From the NCBI RefSeq assembly GCF_002845745.1, contig NZ_PIUM01000016.1, forward strand, positions 54,467 to 118,466: a stretch of 64,000 nucleotides of DNA, read 5' to 3'. Numbering within the stretch: the stretch's first letter is position 1; each line of letters begins with the position of its first letter. This document shows positions 24,838 through 33,308 of the stretch, in pieces. The notes under the pieces were generated by a model, which saw only the letters and a list, made by a program, of their open reading frames with translations, had not been told where the DNA came from and searched no databases. The translations under genes were made by a program, and so were the position numbers. The DNA is from Telmatospirillum siberiense. Its GTDB lineage: Bacteria > Pseudomonadota > Alphaproteobacteria > Rhodospirillales > Magnetospirillaceae.

Positions 24838-25425
24838 TCAGGCAATCCAAAGCTGAGGATCGCTTATGGAAACAGCCGTCAACCCTTGCGCCAGAAGATC
24901 CTCGACCTCCCGCATCGATGAAATCAGACCGCCGCCGACGAGCGCGATGTCCGACGCGATCGAACTGATCCGATGGACGAGTTTCGGCGCGGCGACCGCC
25001 GGCAGCACCTCCAGCGCGTCGGCGGGGCTGTTCTTCATCTGATGACAGATGTTCTCCATCGCCCCGCTATCGAGCAGGAAGGTCCGCTGAATGATGTAAA
25101 GACCCAGCGATTGGGCCTGTCGCAAGGTCTCGCCGTGCGTCGAGATGATCCCCTTGGCTCCGCGTTTCTCGACATAGCTCAAGGCATGCTGATCGCGCGA
25201 CAACCCGCTGACCAGATCGATATTGACGATCGGCAACTTGCCGACCTCAAGGGTGCGCCGGAGAAGATCTCCGATGTTCTCGGGGTCGCCGCACAGTAGA
25301 TAAATGAGTTTTCCATGAGCGGCGAGCGCCCTGTCCAACAGCTCCGGCTTGCGGATGGCCGGAATGATTCCGGCGTCCTGAAGCAGAGGACGGAGCGGTT
25401 GCTTGTTTTTCATCACCGTTGCCAC
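24838..25425 (-). CDS. glpP: Glycerol-3-phosphate-responsive antiterminator GlpP
   Basis: A 195-residue TIM-barrel-like RNA-binding regulator. The family pattern is visible: IIPAIRKPELLDRAL, a strand YLLCGDPENIGDL, VNIDLVSGLSRDQHALSYVE (about 68-87), KGIISTHGETLRQAQSLGLY, LEVLPAVAAPKLVHRI and the terminal ALVGGGLISSMREVEDLLAQ. In Bacillus subtilis the homologue binds glycerol-3-phosphate and the leader mRNA to prevent termination before glycerol genes. The GTG at 25425 is preferred because AAAGGGA lies six bases upstream; an ATG at 25413 is the alternative. It sits 34 bp after glpC in the same operon. Confidence 0.88.
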   Translation of the reverse strand: MATVMKNKQPLRPLLQDAGIIPAIRKPELLDRALAAHGKLIYLLCGDPENIGDLLRRTLEVGKLPIVNIDLVSGLSRDQHALSYVEKRGAKGIISTHGETLRQAQSLGLYIIQRTFLLDSGAMENICHQMKNSPADALEVLPAVAAPKLVHRISSIASDIALVGGGLISSMREVEDLLAQGLTAVSISDPQLWIA

Positions 25426-25459
25426 TTGTATCCCTTTCGGGGCGCATGTTCTGTCGGCG

Positions 25460-26674
25460 TCAACTCTGACCTTGCTCCGAATAGGCTGCAAGCAGCAATT
25501 CCGCCGGATGGATCGCCTTGACCCGCGATCCATGCTCGATCTGCATGCGGCAGGTCGCGCATTCGGTGACGACCATTTGCGGATCGGCGTCGCGGATCCC
25601 CTCGAACAGGCGTTGCCCGACCGCCATCGAAACGGGATATTTCTCCTCCTTGAAACCGAAGGTGCCCGACATGCCGCAGCAGCCGGCGTCCAGATCCTCG
25701 ATCCGCAGGCCGGGAACTCGCCGCAACAGATGGAACCAGGGCCGGCCGATGCCCTGGGACGTCTGATGGCAGGGCGCATGGTAGGCGAGACGCAGACTGC
25801 TCGGCTGAAAAGCCTCGTTGAGCAGTCCCTGATCCGCCCGCCCCATCAGGAATTCACCAAGGTCGAAGGTGCTTTCGGCGATTTTGCGGGACTTTTCCGC
25901 CAGCTCGCCCTCGTCTCCCAGCAGGTCGGCGAAACCGGTCTTCAGCATATGGCCGCAACTGGTGCAGGCGGTGACGATGCGCGTACCCGACGAAACCGCC
26001 TCGATCAGCGATTCTATCCCGGCCCTGGCGCGCAATTTGGCCTCGGCCTCATCGCCATTGGCCAATGCCGGCAATCCGCAACAGCCCGAGGTCGCGATGG
26101 TCGTCCGCACACCGTTTCTTTGCAGCAGTTGGACGACCTTCCGGCCCAGATCCGGCTGGTTATAGCGAATGGCGCATCCGGGGAAGAACAGCACGGAGGC
26201 GGCTCCCGCCTCGGCGGCCTGGGACGGGCCCAGATCGGGTGCCACATAGGCCGGAAAGCGGCGCTTCGCCGAAATCTTCAAAAACCGGGACATCAGCAGA
26301 CGAACCGGCTTCAGCCCCAGCAGAAGATTGGTCAATCGCGGCGCGATGGTCAGAAGCGATCCCAGGAGGCCCGGACGGGCGAACCAGAAATCACGCATTT
26401 TCCTCAGGAAGGGCTTTTGATGCCGCGCCTTGGCCGCAGCGATCAGGCCCGACACATCGACCTGGTTGGGACAGGCCAAATCGCAACGATGGCATCCCAG
26501 ACAATATTCCACCCACTCGGTGTCGCAAGGCAGGCCCTCGCGGCGCAAGCGCTCCAATTCCGGCCCAAGATGCTTCGGCCCCGGATAAGCGGGATGGGCG
26601 GTCACCACCGGGCAAACCGTGACGCAATCGGAGCATTTCAGGCAATTGTCGAGACTGATGTCATTCCGCCGCAT
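25460..26674 (-). CDS. glpC: Anaerobic glycerol-3-phosphate dehydrogenase iron-sulfur subunit C
   Basis: A 404-residue subunit that anchors the GlpAB dimer to the membrane and passes electrons to quinone. It has two 4Fe-4S motifs, C11/C14/C17/C21 (CLKCSDCVTVCP) and C58/C61/C64/C68 (CLGCHRCDLACP). Two CCG domains follow: PGCAIRYNQPD with SGCCGLPALAN, and YHAPCHQTSQG with GCCGMSGTFGFKEE. The length is close to E. coli GlpC. Its start overlaps the glpB stop by 14 bp, and GGGAGG lies upstream, so translation is coupled. Confidence 0.95.
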   Translation of the reverse strand: MRRNDISLDNCLKCSDCVTVCPVVTAHPAYPGPKHLGPELERLRREGLPCDTEWVEYCLGCHRCDLACPNQVDVSGLIAAAKARHQKPFLRKMRDFWFARPGLLGSLLTIAPRLTNLLLGLKPVRLLMSRFLKISAKRRFPAYVAPDLGPSQAAEAGAASVLFFPGCAIRYNQPDLGRKVVQLLQRNGVRTTIATSGCCGLPALANGDEAEAKLRARAGIESLIEAVSSGTRIVTACTSCGHMLKTGFADLLGDEGELAEKSRKIAESTFDLGEFLMGRADQGLLNEAFQPSSLRLAYHAPCHQTSQGIGRPWFHLLRRVPGLRIEDLDAGCCGMSGTFGFKEEKYPVSMAVGQRLFEGIRDADPQMVVTECATCRMQIEHGSRVKAIHPAELLLAAYSEQGQS

Positions 26675-27764
26675 GACGACCTCCCTGCCCGGCGACCGAC
26701 ATGCCGGCGCGATAGCCGGTCAATATCGCCCGCTCGTTGCCGCCATGACCGCCCGTGCTTCGCAGCAAGGCCCCGGCGACGTGAAGATTTTCGGCAATCA
26801 CGGCGCCTGACCGGGTGATCGGACGCAACCATCCGTCGACGCCGAAAAACTCCGCCCCCAGCAGGGGAGCGGAAAACTGACCGCTCGCCAGAATAACCTC
26901 ATCCCCGACAAGCCGCAGCGGACGGGCGGGAGCATCGATCTGGACGGCCTGGCAACGGCCGCCGTCCAGATCGATCTTCCTCACGGGAAATCCACTGAAA
27001 AACTCGACTCCGCTTTTCCGCAGATACCTCTCGATGGCGTTGGACAGTCGTACCCCCGGCACCGACGGTGGAAGGGTCGGCAACTCGCACAAGGGACAAT
27101 CGAGAGCCCGCTCGAAATCGGAGATTTCGTTCAATCCGGAACGAAGTCCCAGCATACCCGGAAGAATGATCAGGTCCGTATCCCGCGTAATGGGCTCAAG
27201 CGCCTGTTGCAACTCGCGGCGGAAATCGGCGTCGCGGTCGAAGCGGTTGGCCAATTGCAGGGTGGTCGCCGTGGTGCCCGGCATCCACGAAAGCTCGATC
27301 TCGCGGGCGACATAGGAGGTGTTGAGATCCTGGCGACGCGCATTGTGGTTCAGCCGTTCCGTGGCGAACTGCGCGTCGAAGGAGGACAATCCCTTGATGC
27401 CGACCACCGCCGCCCGCACTTGGGCGGCGGCGTCACCGTTCCACAGGTAAAAGGGAGCCAGCGCTATGGTCTGGAAACTGCCCATGATGGTGGGCAGGTG
27501 ACGCCGTTCGTCCAGCCCGCCACGGAACGGACATCCCGCCCGCCGCGTCAGATCACAAAAGAACTCGATGGCCTCGCCCAGTTTTTCGGGAGCCTCGTTG
27601 GGCAGCAGTTGACGGCTTTCGACGCATCCGGCGCCGAAGACGAACAAACCGAAGCCCGCATTGACCACGCCGACCCGCAAACCACGGGCCGCCGCCGCCG
27701 CCGCCGCGGTCAGGCCGGCGATGCCGGCCCCGACGACGACCAGATCGAAACGATAGCTTTCCAT
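26661..27764 (-). CDS. glpB: Anaerobic glycerol-3-phosphate dehydrogenase subunit B
   Basis: A 367-residue flavoprotein subunit. The N-terminal dinucleotide-binding fold reads DLVVVGAGIAGLTAAAAAAA (7-26). The body matches GlpB: FDAQFATERLNHNARRQDL, ILPGMLGLRSGLNEISDFER and a C-terminal GGHGGNERAILTGYRAGMS. It is shorter than E. coli GlpB (419 residues). It forms a soluble catalytic dimer with GlpA. AGGAGGG inside the end of glpA precedes its ATG, with a 5-bp gap between the genes. Confidence 0.92.
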   Translation of the reverse strand: MESYRFDLVVVGAGIAGLTAAAAAAARGLRVGVVNAGFGLFVFGAGCVESRQLLPNEAPEKLGEAIEFFCDLTRRAGCPFRGGLDERRHLPTIMGSFQTIALAPFYLWNGDAAAQVRAAVVGIKGLSSFDAQFATERLNHNARRQDLNTSYVAREIELSWMPGTTATTLQLANRFDRDADFRRELQQALEPITRDTDLIILPGMLGLRSGLNEISDFERALDCPLCELPTLPPSVPGVRLSNAIERYLRKSGVEFFSGFPVRKIDLDGGRCQAVQIDAPARPLRLVGDEVILASGQFSAPLLGAEFFGVDGWLRPITRSGAVIAENLHVAGALLRSTGGHGGNERAILTGYRAGMSVAGQGGRHAAE

Positions 27765-27769
27765 GGCCG

Positions 27770-29392
27770 TCAGCCCTCCTTCCGATCATGAAAATTGTAG
27801 GTCACGCCAAAAAGATCGTGGCTCAGATAGAGCTGTTCGACCTGCTTTCCCTGCGGGACGAAGGATTGACCTTTCCATCGCTCGTCCAGAAAACGCTCGA
27901 ACTCATCGGAGGCCTGCGCCGCCGACCACCGCCGGCTCCGATAACCGGAGAGCATCGCCTTGTATCCGCAGAACGTCCCCTGACATGGCCCGAAACCGAG
28001 ACGGGTCCGGCGGCCGATGTCGCTGATGGTATGCACGGGAACCGATGCCTGATCCCCCAGGACGAACTCGACCTCGGCCCGGGTCACCTGTTCGCATTCG
28101 CAGATGATTTCAGCCAATTCGGGGCGCTCGTCGATGGCATTGACGATATGGACCAGATCCGGCCCGAGCCGGCGCTCGGCGATGGCGGCGGCCTGCGCGG
28201 GCAGAATCTGGCGGGCCTTGACGGCGATCCGCGGATCGACCGGAAGACGGAGCGGCTCCTCGCTCGTCTCGCAGGACCGATCGACACCCAGCTTGGAAGC
28301 GATCAGATCGCAAGTGACCTCGGCCATCAGCCGATAAGTGGTCATCTTCCCCCCGACGATCGAAACGAATCCCTCGACCTGATCGAGGGCGGCATGATCG
28401 AGCAGGGCGTACCCTCGGCTGATCTCGCGCCCCCCGGCTCCGCCGGCGTTTTTCGGAGTGTAGAGCGGACGGGCGCCGGAGAAGATCCGCAAGACGCGGG
28501 CTTCGGCCATCGTCGGAATCAATTCGATGCCGAGATCCAGCAGATGCTGCACCTCCTCGGCGGCGGCCGTCAGCCCCTCGGGTCCGGGAACCGTCATCGA
28601 GCTGGTTCCCAGGATGCAGACGGGACCGGCCGGAACGAGGATATCGGCGTCTCCCGGCATGCGGCAACGATTCACCACCCGCGTGACGAGGTTGTGGTTG
28701 AGCACAAGCAGAGAGCCCTTGTCGCACCTCACCGGCACATCGACACCGGCCATCGCCGCCACCTTCTGCGCCCAGCCGCCCCCGGCGTTGATGACGACCT
28801 CGCAGGCAATGCGGCCTTCCTCGCCGGTACGGCTGTCGCGATAATCGACCGAACGCACCCGGCCATCCTCGATATTGATCGCCGTGACTTCGCAATAGGC
28901 ACGGAACCCGGCGCCACGCGCCACGGCGGCGGCGATATTCGACCTGGTCAGTTGGAAAACGTCGACATGGGCGTCCGGACAGGTATAGGCGCCGAGGATA
29001 TTTTTCGGAAGATTGGGCTCCAACCCCAAAGCGTCGTCGGCCGACACCTCCTCGCTGGCGATCCCGGCTCCCCGGCAGGCGCTTTCCCACCGATCGAAGA
29101 ACGTCGGATCGTCCTGCGGATATCGAACGAAAAGCCCGCCGGTATCATGAACGCAATGCGGCGCGATTTTCTTGATGATCGCGCTTTCCACCGCGCATTC
29201 CCTGGCGGCCTCGGGATCCTTCACCACATAGCGGCCGCCGGAGTGCAGCAGCCCGTGGCATCGCCCGGTCGCGCCATTGGCCAGATCCTTCTTTTCCAGC
29301 AAAACGGCGGGAATACCTCGCAGCGAGAGATCCCACAATATGCCGGCTCCGGTCGCCCCTCCGCCGACGATGATGACTTGTGTCGATTCCAT
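27770..29392 (-). CDS. glpA: Anaerobic glycerol-3-phosphate dehydrogenase catalytic subunit A
   Basis: A 540-residue FAD-dependent enzyme that oxidises sn-glycerol-3-phosphate to dihydroxyacetone phosphate. The FAD-binding motif is VIIVGGGATGAGILWDLSLR (6-25). The G3P dehydrogenase signatures LANGATGRCHGLLHSGGRYV and FVSIVGGKMTTYRLMAEVT are present. A C-terminal BFD-like 2Fe-2S domain has CECEQVTRAE and GFGPCQGTFCGY, which distinguishes GlpA from aerobic GlpD. It is the first gene of the minus-strand glycerol operon. GAGAGGGG precedes the ATG. A long leader with a 19-bp-stem hairpin lies upstream. Confidence 0.95.
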   Translation of the reverse strand: MESTQVIIVGGGATGAGILWDLSLRGIPAVLLEKKDLANGATGRCHGLLHSGGRYVVKDPEAARECAVESAIIKKIAPHCVHDTGGLFVRYPQDDPTFFDRWESACRGAGIASEEVSADDALGLEPNLPKNILGAYTCPDAHVDVFQLTRSNIAAAVARGAGFRAYCEVTAINIEDGRVRSVDYRDSRTGEEGRIACEVVINAGGGWAQKVAAMAGVDVPVRCDKGSLLVLNHNLVTRVVNRCRMPGDADILVPAGPVCILGTSSMTVPGPEGLTAAAEEVQHLLDLGIELIPTMAEARVLRIFSGARPLYTPKNAGGAGGREISRGYALLDHAALDQVEGFVSIVGGKMTTYRLMAEVTCDLIASKLGVDRSCETSEEPLRLPVDPRIAVKARQILPAQAAAIAERRLGPDLVHIVNAIDERPELAEIICECEQVTRAEVEFVLGDQASVPVHTISDIGRRTRLGFGPCQGTFCGYKAMLSGYRSRRWSAAQASDEFERFLDERWKGQSFVPQGKQVEQLYLSHDLFGVTYNFHDRKEG

Positions 29393-29870
29393 GACGCCCC
29401 TCTCTGCGGGGGATCAAGAACAGTCACGCTTAAGGATCGTGCCGTCCCGATCATCCCAGCCGGACAAAAGTCGAACCCGCGCGCGCAGGAGCGGGTGACG
29501 AGAGGCGGTAATCATCGCGCCCGGCCGGGCGAATCCGGCCTTGCCGCGGGCGAGAAATTTTCCGGGCGGCCCGGGAGGGACGCCCCTTTTGTCCCGGAAC
29601 ATCCGGGACGTCAGGAGTTGTTTCCGATGGTCTGCGAAGATGCCTTGATGATGAAACTTCGTCTTTGAGCCAAATGATCAGGGCGACCGCCGAAAACCGA
29701 CCGGAATCACGTCTGGGCCTCCCTTACGGAGCCAAGACACTCTTCTCACTTGCGGTACTCAGTCACCCGTCCGTGCTATCTCATTTTGCTCTTCACGAAA
29801 CGGTCGTGGATATACAATCCAGCATGTGAAACGGTGGAGCAGAGGCCGGAAAAAGTCAATAAAATTACTG
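29393..29870 (-). other. glpA upstream region
   Basis: About 480 bp between the glpA start and the hairpin at 29871-29915. No convincing gene was seen on either strand. It contains a short GC-rich inverted repeat, GTCCCGGA / TCCGGGAC, near 29590. If transcription starts to the right of the hairpin, this is the glpA untranslated leader; a promoter inside it could not be defined by eye. Confidence 0.45.
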
Positions 29871-29915
29871 TGGCCATGCGGGGCAATCGCCTCGACCGAT
29901 TGCCCCGCATGGCCA
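29871..29915 (-). other. Perfect 19-bp stem-loop in the glpA leader
   Basis: TGGCCATGCGGGGCAATCG (29871-29889) pairs fully with 29897-29915 around a 7-nt loop. On the minus strand it is followed by CAGTAATTTTATTGACTTTT, a loose U-rich tail, which suggests an attenuator upstream of glpA. An AT-rich, self-complementary tract including TTAATCGATTAA (29921-29932) lies beyond it. By analogy with the glpK leader it may be a second GlpP-controlled site, which is inference. Confidence 0.55.
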
Positions 29916-30029
29916 TCTCGTTAATCGATTAAATCGATTTTTAATACGATAATTACCAATTTTACTCGATCAATCAACCTGCGTATGTTGGCTCATCGAA
30001 TACGCCTCACCAGCACCAGGAGAACACCG

Positions 30030-30230
30030 ATGACCAACGCAACAAAATCCATCCGCACCCTGATCGGAACGGCCGCCATCCTCGTCGCCAGCTCGCTGGC
30101 CTCGGCCTACGGCAGCGAAAGTGCCAACCTGTCGACCCTCATCTCCACGCAAGCCAAGGCGTTGCCCGGCGTCACGACGCAAGTCGACCCCTGCGGCCCC
30201 AGGAAGAGCACCGGCCCCCTCGGTTACTGA
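30030..30230 (+). CDS. Small exported peptide of unknown function
   Basis: A 66-residue protein. A basic N-terminus (MTNATKSIRTLIG) leads into a hydrophobic core (TAAILVASSLASA) with an A-S-A / A-Y-G cleavage region near 27-31, so it is probably secreted to the periplasm. The mature part is about 36 residues and ends TTQVDPCGPRKSTGPLGY, with one cysteine and a Gly/Pro-rich tail. AGGAGAACACC gives a good ribosome binding site, which fixes this start over an earlier frame. No family was recognised. It converges on the patatin gene with a stem-loop between. Confidence 0.65.
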   Translation: MTNATKSIRTLIGTAAILVASSLASAYGSESANLSTLISTQAKALPGVTTQVDPCGPRKSTGPLGY

Positions 30231-30303
30231 GCCAGGCTTCTCCCTGGATGCTTCTCGGACGGACCGCGAGCCGCCGCCCGAATGCTCAAAGCCTGCGGAT
30301 GAC

Positions 30304-30336
30304 GATCACGCCGTTGCCTCCCCCGACGGCGTGATC
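30304..30336. terminator. Stem-loop between convergent genes
   Basis: GATCACGCCGT (30304-30314) pairs perfectly with ACGGCGTGATC (30326-30336) around an 11-nt C-rich loop. It lies between the convergent small-peptide and patatin genes, the usual place for a bidirectional terminator. No T-tract is present on either strand, so efficiency is uncertain. Confidence 0.45.
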
Positions 30337-30358
30337 CATTCCGGGCCCATACTCCGTC

Positions 30359-31573
30359 TCAGGTATACATGATCAGCTTCAGATACTGCTGGGCGCAGTT
30401 GTAGCCGGCTTGCGTCAGACTGGTCTTGTTACAGTCGGGCATCCACATGTCCACGAAGGAAAAACCCAGTGAATTCACCATGATGGTGCGGCTGGCGTCC
30501 CTTCGGAAGACCATGTTCGCCGGCGGATTGACCGTCGCTCCGATAATGTCGGCGTAGCTGAGAAGCAGCTCGATGATCCCTTCGAGATCGTCAATGATGC
30601 CTTGCAACGCCGGTTCGCCATCCCTGATGGCCTTCACGATATCGGCCGCGGATCCCTTGCCGTCGGCGCGATAACCGACCAGCCTGGCCCTGAGGACCGC
30701 CGCCGCCTTGTCGGCTTGTCCACTCTCCAAAACCGCGCCACCCCTGGAGGAGGCGATCAGATCGCCCAGCTGGGAATCGGAAACGGTCTGCCCTTGGCTC
30801 TCCAGATCGATCAGCAATTGATACAGGCGCTCGATGATCAGGCGGACGGTCTGGCTGAGCCCCAGCGCACTCTCGATCAAGTGCAGGATCGTCAGAATAA
30901 TCCCCTGCTGGGTGGCGCTCATATCGACCAGGAACAATCCCAAGGTGTTCGCCACCTGCTCCAGATCGTCGAAGGTGGGAATCGGATAATTGAATGCGAC
31001 GCCGCCGTCGATGAAGGGACCGGGATATTTCATCGCCAGATCGCCACTGAACTGCCAGGGAACGAAGAAGAAAGGAATCGACATCGATGCCCGTACCGCC
31101 TGCGCGATCGGCACATCGGGAGTCGTCTCGGCGGAAAACTCGATAATCCCGCTTTTCGGTACCTGCATGGAAAACACGTGCAGATCCTTGAAGGTATCGT
31201 CACTGGCCGCTTTTTCCCGGAGTTCGGCAAAGGTGGCCGTCGGTGAACCAAGCCCTTCCTTCACCTGCTCGCCCATCCAATCAAGAAACGGTGCTCCGCT
31301 GAAGCCTTTCGGCGTCAAGGTGGAGAGCGGCACGAATTGAGAAAATTGCAGCTCGGCCAGAATGGAGGCGATTTTCTCGGCGCTGAAGCCGAGACTGACC
31401 AGGGCGCCGAAGATGGAGCCCGCCGAGGTTCCGGCGACGCGGCTGACATTGCCCAGCGCCTTGCCCTGACTGCTTCCGGCCAGCCTGGCCTCCTGCAACG
31501 CCTGAAATGCCCCGACATAGGCGGCGCCAAGAACTCCACCGCCCTTGAACACCAGATTTTCGATCTTTTTCAT
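30359..31573 (-). CDS. Patatin-like phospholipase
   Basis: A 404-residue serine lipid acyl hydrolase. The oxyanion-hole loop GGGVLG is at 11-16. The nucleophile elbow is GTSAG with S50, and the catalytic D189 is in FIDGGVAFNYP, which completes the Ser-Asp dyad. The C-terminal 150 residues (ILTILHLIESALGLSQTVRL onward) are helical and outside the core domain. There is no signal peptide, so it is cytosolic or exported by another route. The start at 31573 places GGAGAG about ten bases upstream and begins the domain directly. Such enzymes release fatty acids from phospholipids. The target is unknown. Confidence 0.88.
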   Translation of the reverse strand: MKKIENLVFKGGGVLGAAYVGAFQALQEARLAGSSQGKALGNVSRVAGTSAGSIFGALVSLGFSAEKIASILAELQFSQFVPLSTLTPKGFSGAPFLDWMGEQVKEGLGSPTATFAELREKAASDDTFKDLHVFSMQVPKSGIIEFSAETTPDVPIAQAVRASMSIPFFFVPWQFSGDLAMKYPGPFIDGGVAFNYPIPTFDDLEQVANTLGLFLVDMSATQQGIILTILHLIESALGLSQTVRLIIERLYQLLIDLESQGQTVSDSQLGDLIASSRGGAVLESGQADKAAAVLRARLVGYRADGKGSAADIVKAIRDGEPALQGIIDDLEGIIELLLSYADIIGATVNPPANMVFRRDASRTIMVNSLGFSFVDMWMPDCNKTSLTQAGYNCAQQYLKLIMYT

Positions 31574-31699
31574 GAAAGCAGCTCTCCTCGTGCGGGAGCG
31601 CGGCGCCCATCGCCGGCGGCTTGGCGCCACACACCAAAAATACTGCTTTTAGTAGAATTGTTTTACGAGATTCACAATCATCATGACGTCCTATTCCGT

Positions 31700-31730
31700 G
31701 CCTGACGGAAGTCCTGCCTTTCCGTCAGGC
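31700..31730. other. Stem-loop upstream of the patatin gene
   Basis: GCCTGACGGAA (31700-31710) pairs with TTCCGTCAGGC (31720-31730) with a 9-nt loop. It lies in the 269-bp gap between the patatin gene and gatB, both minus strand. No T-tract follows. It could be an operator or an RNA structure in the patatin leader. Confidence 0.35.
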
Positions 31731-31770
31731 GAACGGGCAGGAACGGCGTTATCGATGATCGGCACACAAG

Positions 31771-31806
31771 AAAATCCCCCATCCCCGCTTAAGCGGAAAT
31801 GGGGGA
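31771..31806 (-). terminator. Intrinsic terminator of the gatCAB operon
   Basis: TCCCCCAT/ATGGGGGA and CCGCTT/AAGCGG pair, with a 2x2 internal mismatch, to give a strong hairpin (31775-31806). On the minus strand it is followed by TTTTC. It starts 37 bp after the gatB stop and separates the gat operon from the patatin gene. Confidence 0.75.
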
Positions 31807-31842
31807 GAAAAACCGTAAACTCTACCGGGAGGGCCGAGCGGG

Positions 31843-33294
31843 TCAGCTCAGCTTTTTCTTCAAAATATCGTTCAGCATCGCCGGATTGGCTTTGCCGGCG
31901 GTGGCCTTCATCACCTGTCCGACGAAGAAGCCGAACAGCTTGTCCTTGCCGCCGCGATATTCCGCCACCTTATCGGCATTGGCCGCCAGCACGGCATCGA
32001 TCGAGGACTCGATGGCGCCGGTATCGGTGACCTGCTTCAAGCCCTTCTCGGCCACGATGTCGGCCGGCGCCTTGCCGGTTTCCACCATCAGCTCGAACAC
32101 TTCCTTGGCAATACGGCCGGAAATGGTGTTGTCGGCGATCAGATCGATCAGGCCGCCGAGATTGGCCGCGCTGACCGGCGGATCCTCGATGGTGCGACCG
32201 AGCCGGTTCATCGCCGCCGCAAAATCGCCCATCACCCAATTGCAAGCCAGCTTGGGATCGCGCCCCTTGGCGACCGTTTCGAAGAAGTCGGCGGTCGCCT
32301 GCTCGGCCACCAGGAGGCCGGCGTCATAGGGGGAAAGCTGATAGTCGCCGATGAAACGGGCCTTCTTTTCGTCGGGCAGTTCCGGCAGGCCGGCCTTGAT
32401 CGCCTCGACATAGTCCTGCGTCAGATTGAGTGGCAGAAGATCCGGATCGGGGAAATAGCGGTAGTCGTGGGCATGCTCCTTGCTCCGCATCGAGCGGGTC
32501 TCGCCCTTGGCGGCATCGAACAGGCGGGTCTCCTGCACCACCTCCCCGCCCTCTTCGTAAACGTCGATCTGGCGACGCGCCTCATAGTCGATGGCCTGGC
32601 TCACGAAGCGGATCGAATTGACGTTCTTGATCTCGGCCCGCGTCCGGTAGGGCTCGCCCGCCTTGCGGACCGAGACATTGACGTCGCAGCGCATCGACCC
32701 TTCGGCCATGTTGCCGTCACAGGTTCCCAGGTAGCGCAGAATCGAGCGCAGCTTGGTCACATAGGCGGCGGCTTCCTCGGGACTGCGCATGTCGGGCTTG
32801 GAGACGATCTCCATCAAGGCGACGCCCGAACGGTTCAAATCGATGAAGGACTTGCTCGGATGCTGGTCGTGCAGGCTCTTGCCGGCGTCCTGCTCCATAT
32901 GCAGCCGCTCGATGCCGACGGTCCGCGTCGACCCGTCGGGCATGTCGAGAATCACCTCGCCTTCGCCGACCACCGGATATTCGTACTGGCTGATCTGATA
33001 GCCCTGCGGCAGGTCGGCGTAGAAATAATTCTTCCGGGCGAACACCGAGGTCAGATTGATCTTCGCCTTCAACCCCAGGCCGGTGCGCACCGCCTGCTCG
33101 ATGCAATGCTCGTTGATCACCGGCAACATGCCCGGCATGGCGGCATCGACCAGCGAGACCTGGGTATTGGGTTCGGCCCCGAAATCGGTCGCCGATCCGG
33201 AGAACAGCTTGGACTTGCTGGTGATCTGGGCATGGACCTCAAGTCCGATGACCAATTCCCAATCGCCGGTCTCGCCCTGAATAACGTAGCTCAT
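31843..33294 (-). CDS. gatB: Asp-tRNA(Asn)/Glu-tRNA(Gln) amidotransferase subunit B
   Basis: A 483-residue subunit that binds misacylated tRNA and activates its side chain with ATP for amidation. Signatures are [20 protein letters not shown] near the start, [60 protein letters not shown] and the C-terminal YqeY-like tail ending [20 protein letters not shown]. It is the third gene of gatC-gatA-gatB, 14 bp after gatA. Together the enzyme allows Gln-tRNA, and often Asn-tRNA, formation in bacteria that lack the direct synthetase. Confidence 0.97.
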   Translation of the reverse strand: MSYVIQGETGDWELVIGLEVHAQITSKSKLFSGSATDFGAEPNTQVSLVDAAMPGMLPVINEHCIEQAVRTGLGLKAKINLTSVFARKNYFYADLPQGYQISQYEYPVVGEGEVILDMPDGSTRTVGIERLHMEQDAGKSLHDQHPSKSFIDLNRSGVALMEIVSKPDMRSPEEAAAYVTKLRSILRYLGTCDGNMAEGSMRCDVNVSVRKAGEPYRTRAEIKNVNSIRFVSQAIDYEARRQIDVYEEGGEVVQETRLFDAAKGETRSMRSKEHAHDYRYFPDPDLLPLNLTQDYVEAIKAGLPELPDEKKARFIGDYQLSPYDAGLLVAEQATADFFETVAKGRDPKLACNWVMGDFAAAMNRLGRTIEDPPVSAANLGGLIDLIADNTISGRIAKEVFELMVETGKAPADIVAEKGLKQVTDTGAIESSIDAVLAANADKVAEYRGGKDKLFGFFVGQVMKATAGKANPAMLNDILKKKLS

Positions 33295-33308
33295 CGTCTT
33301 TTAATCCC

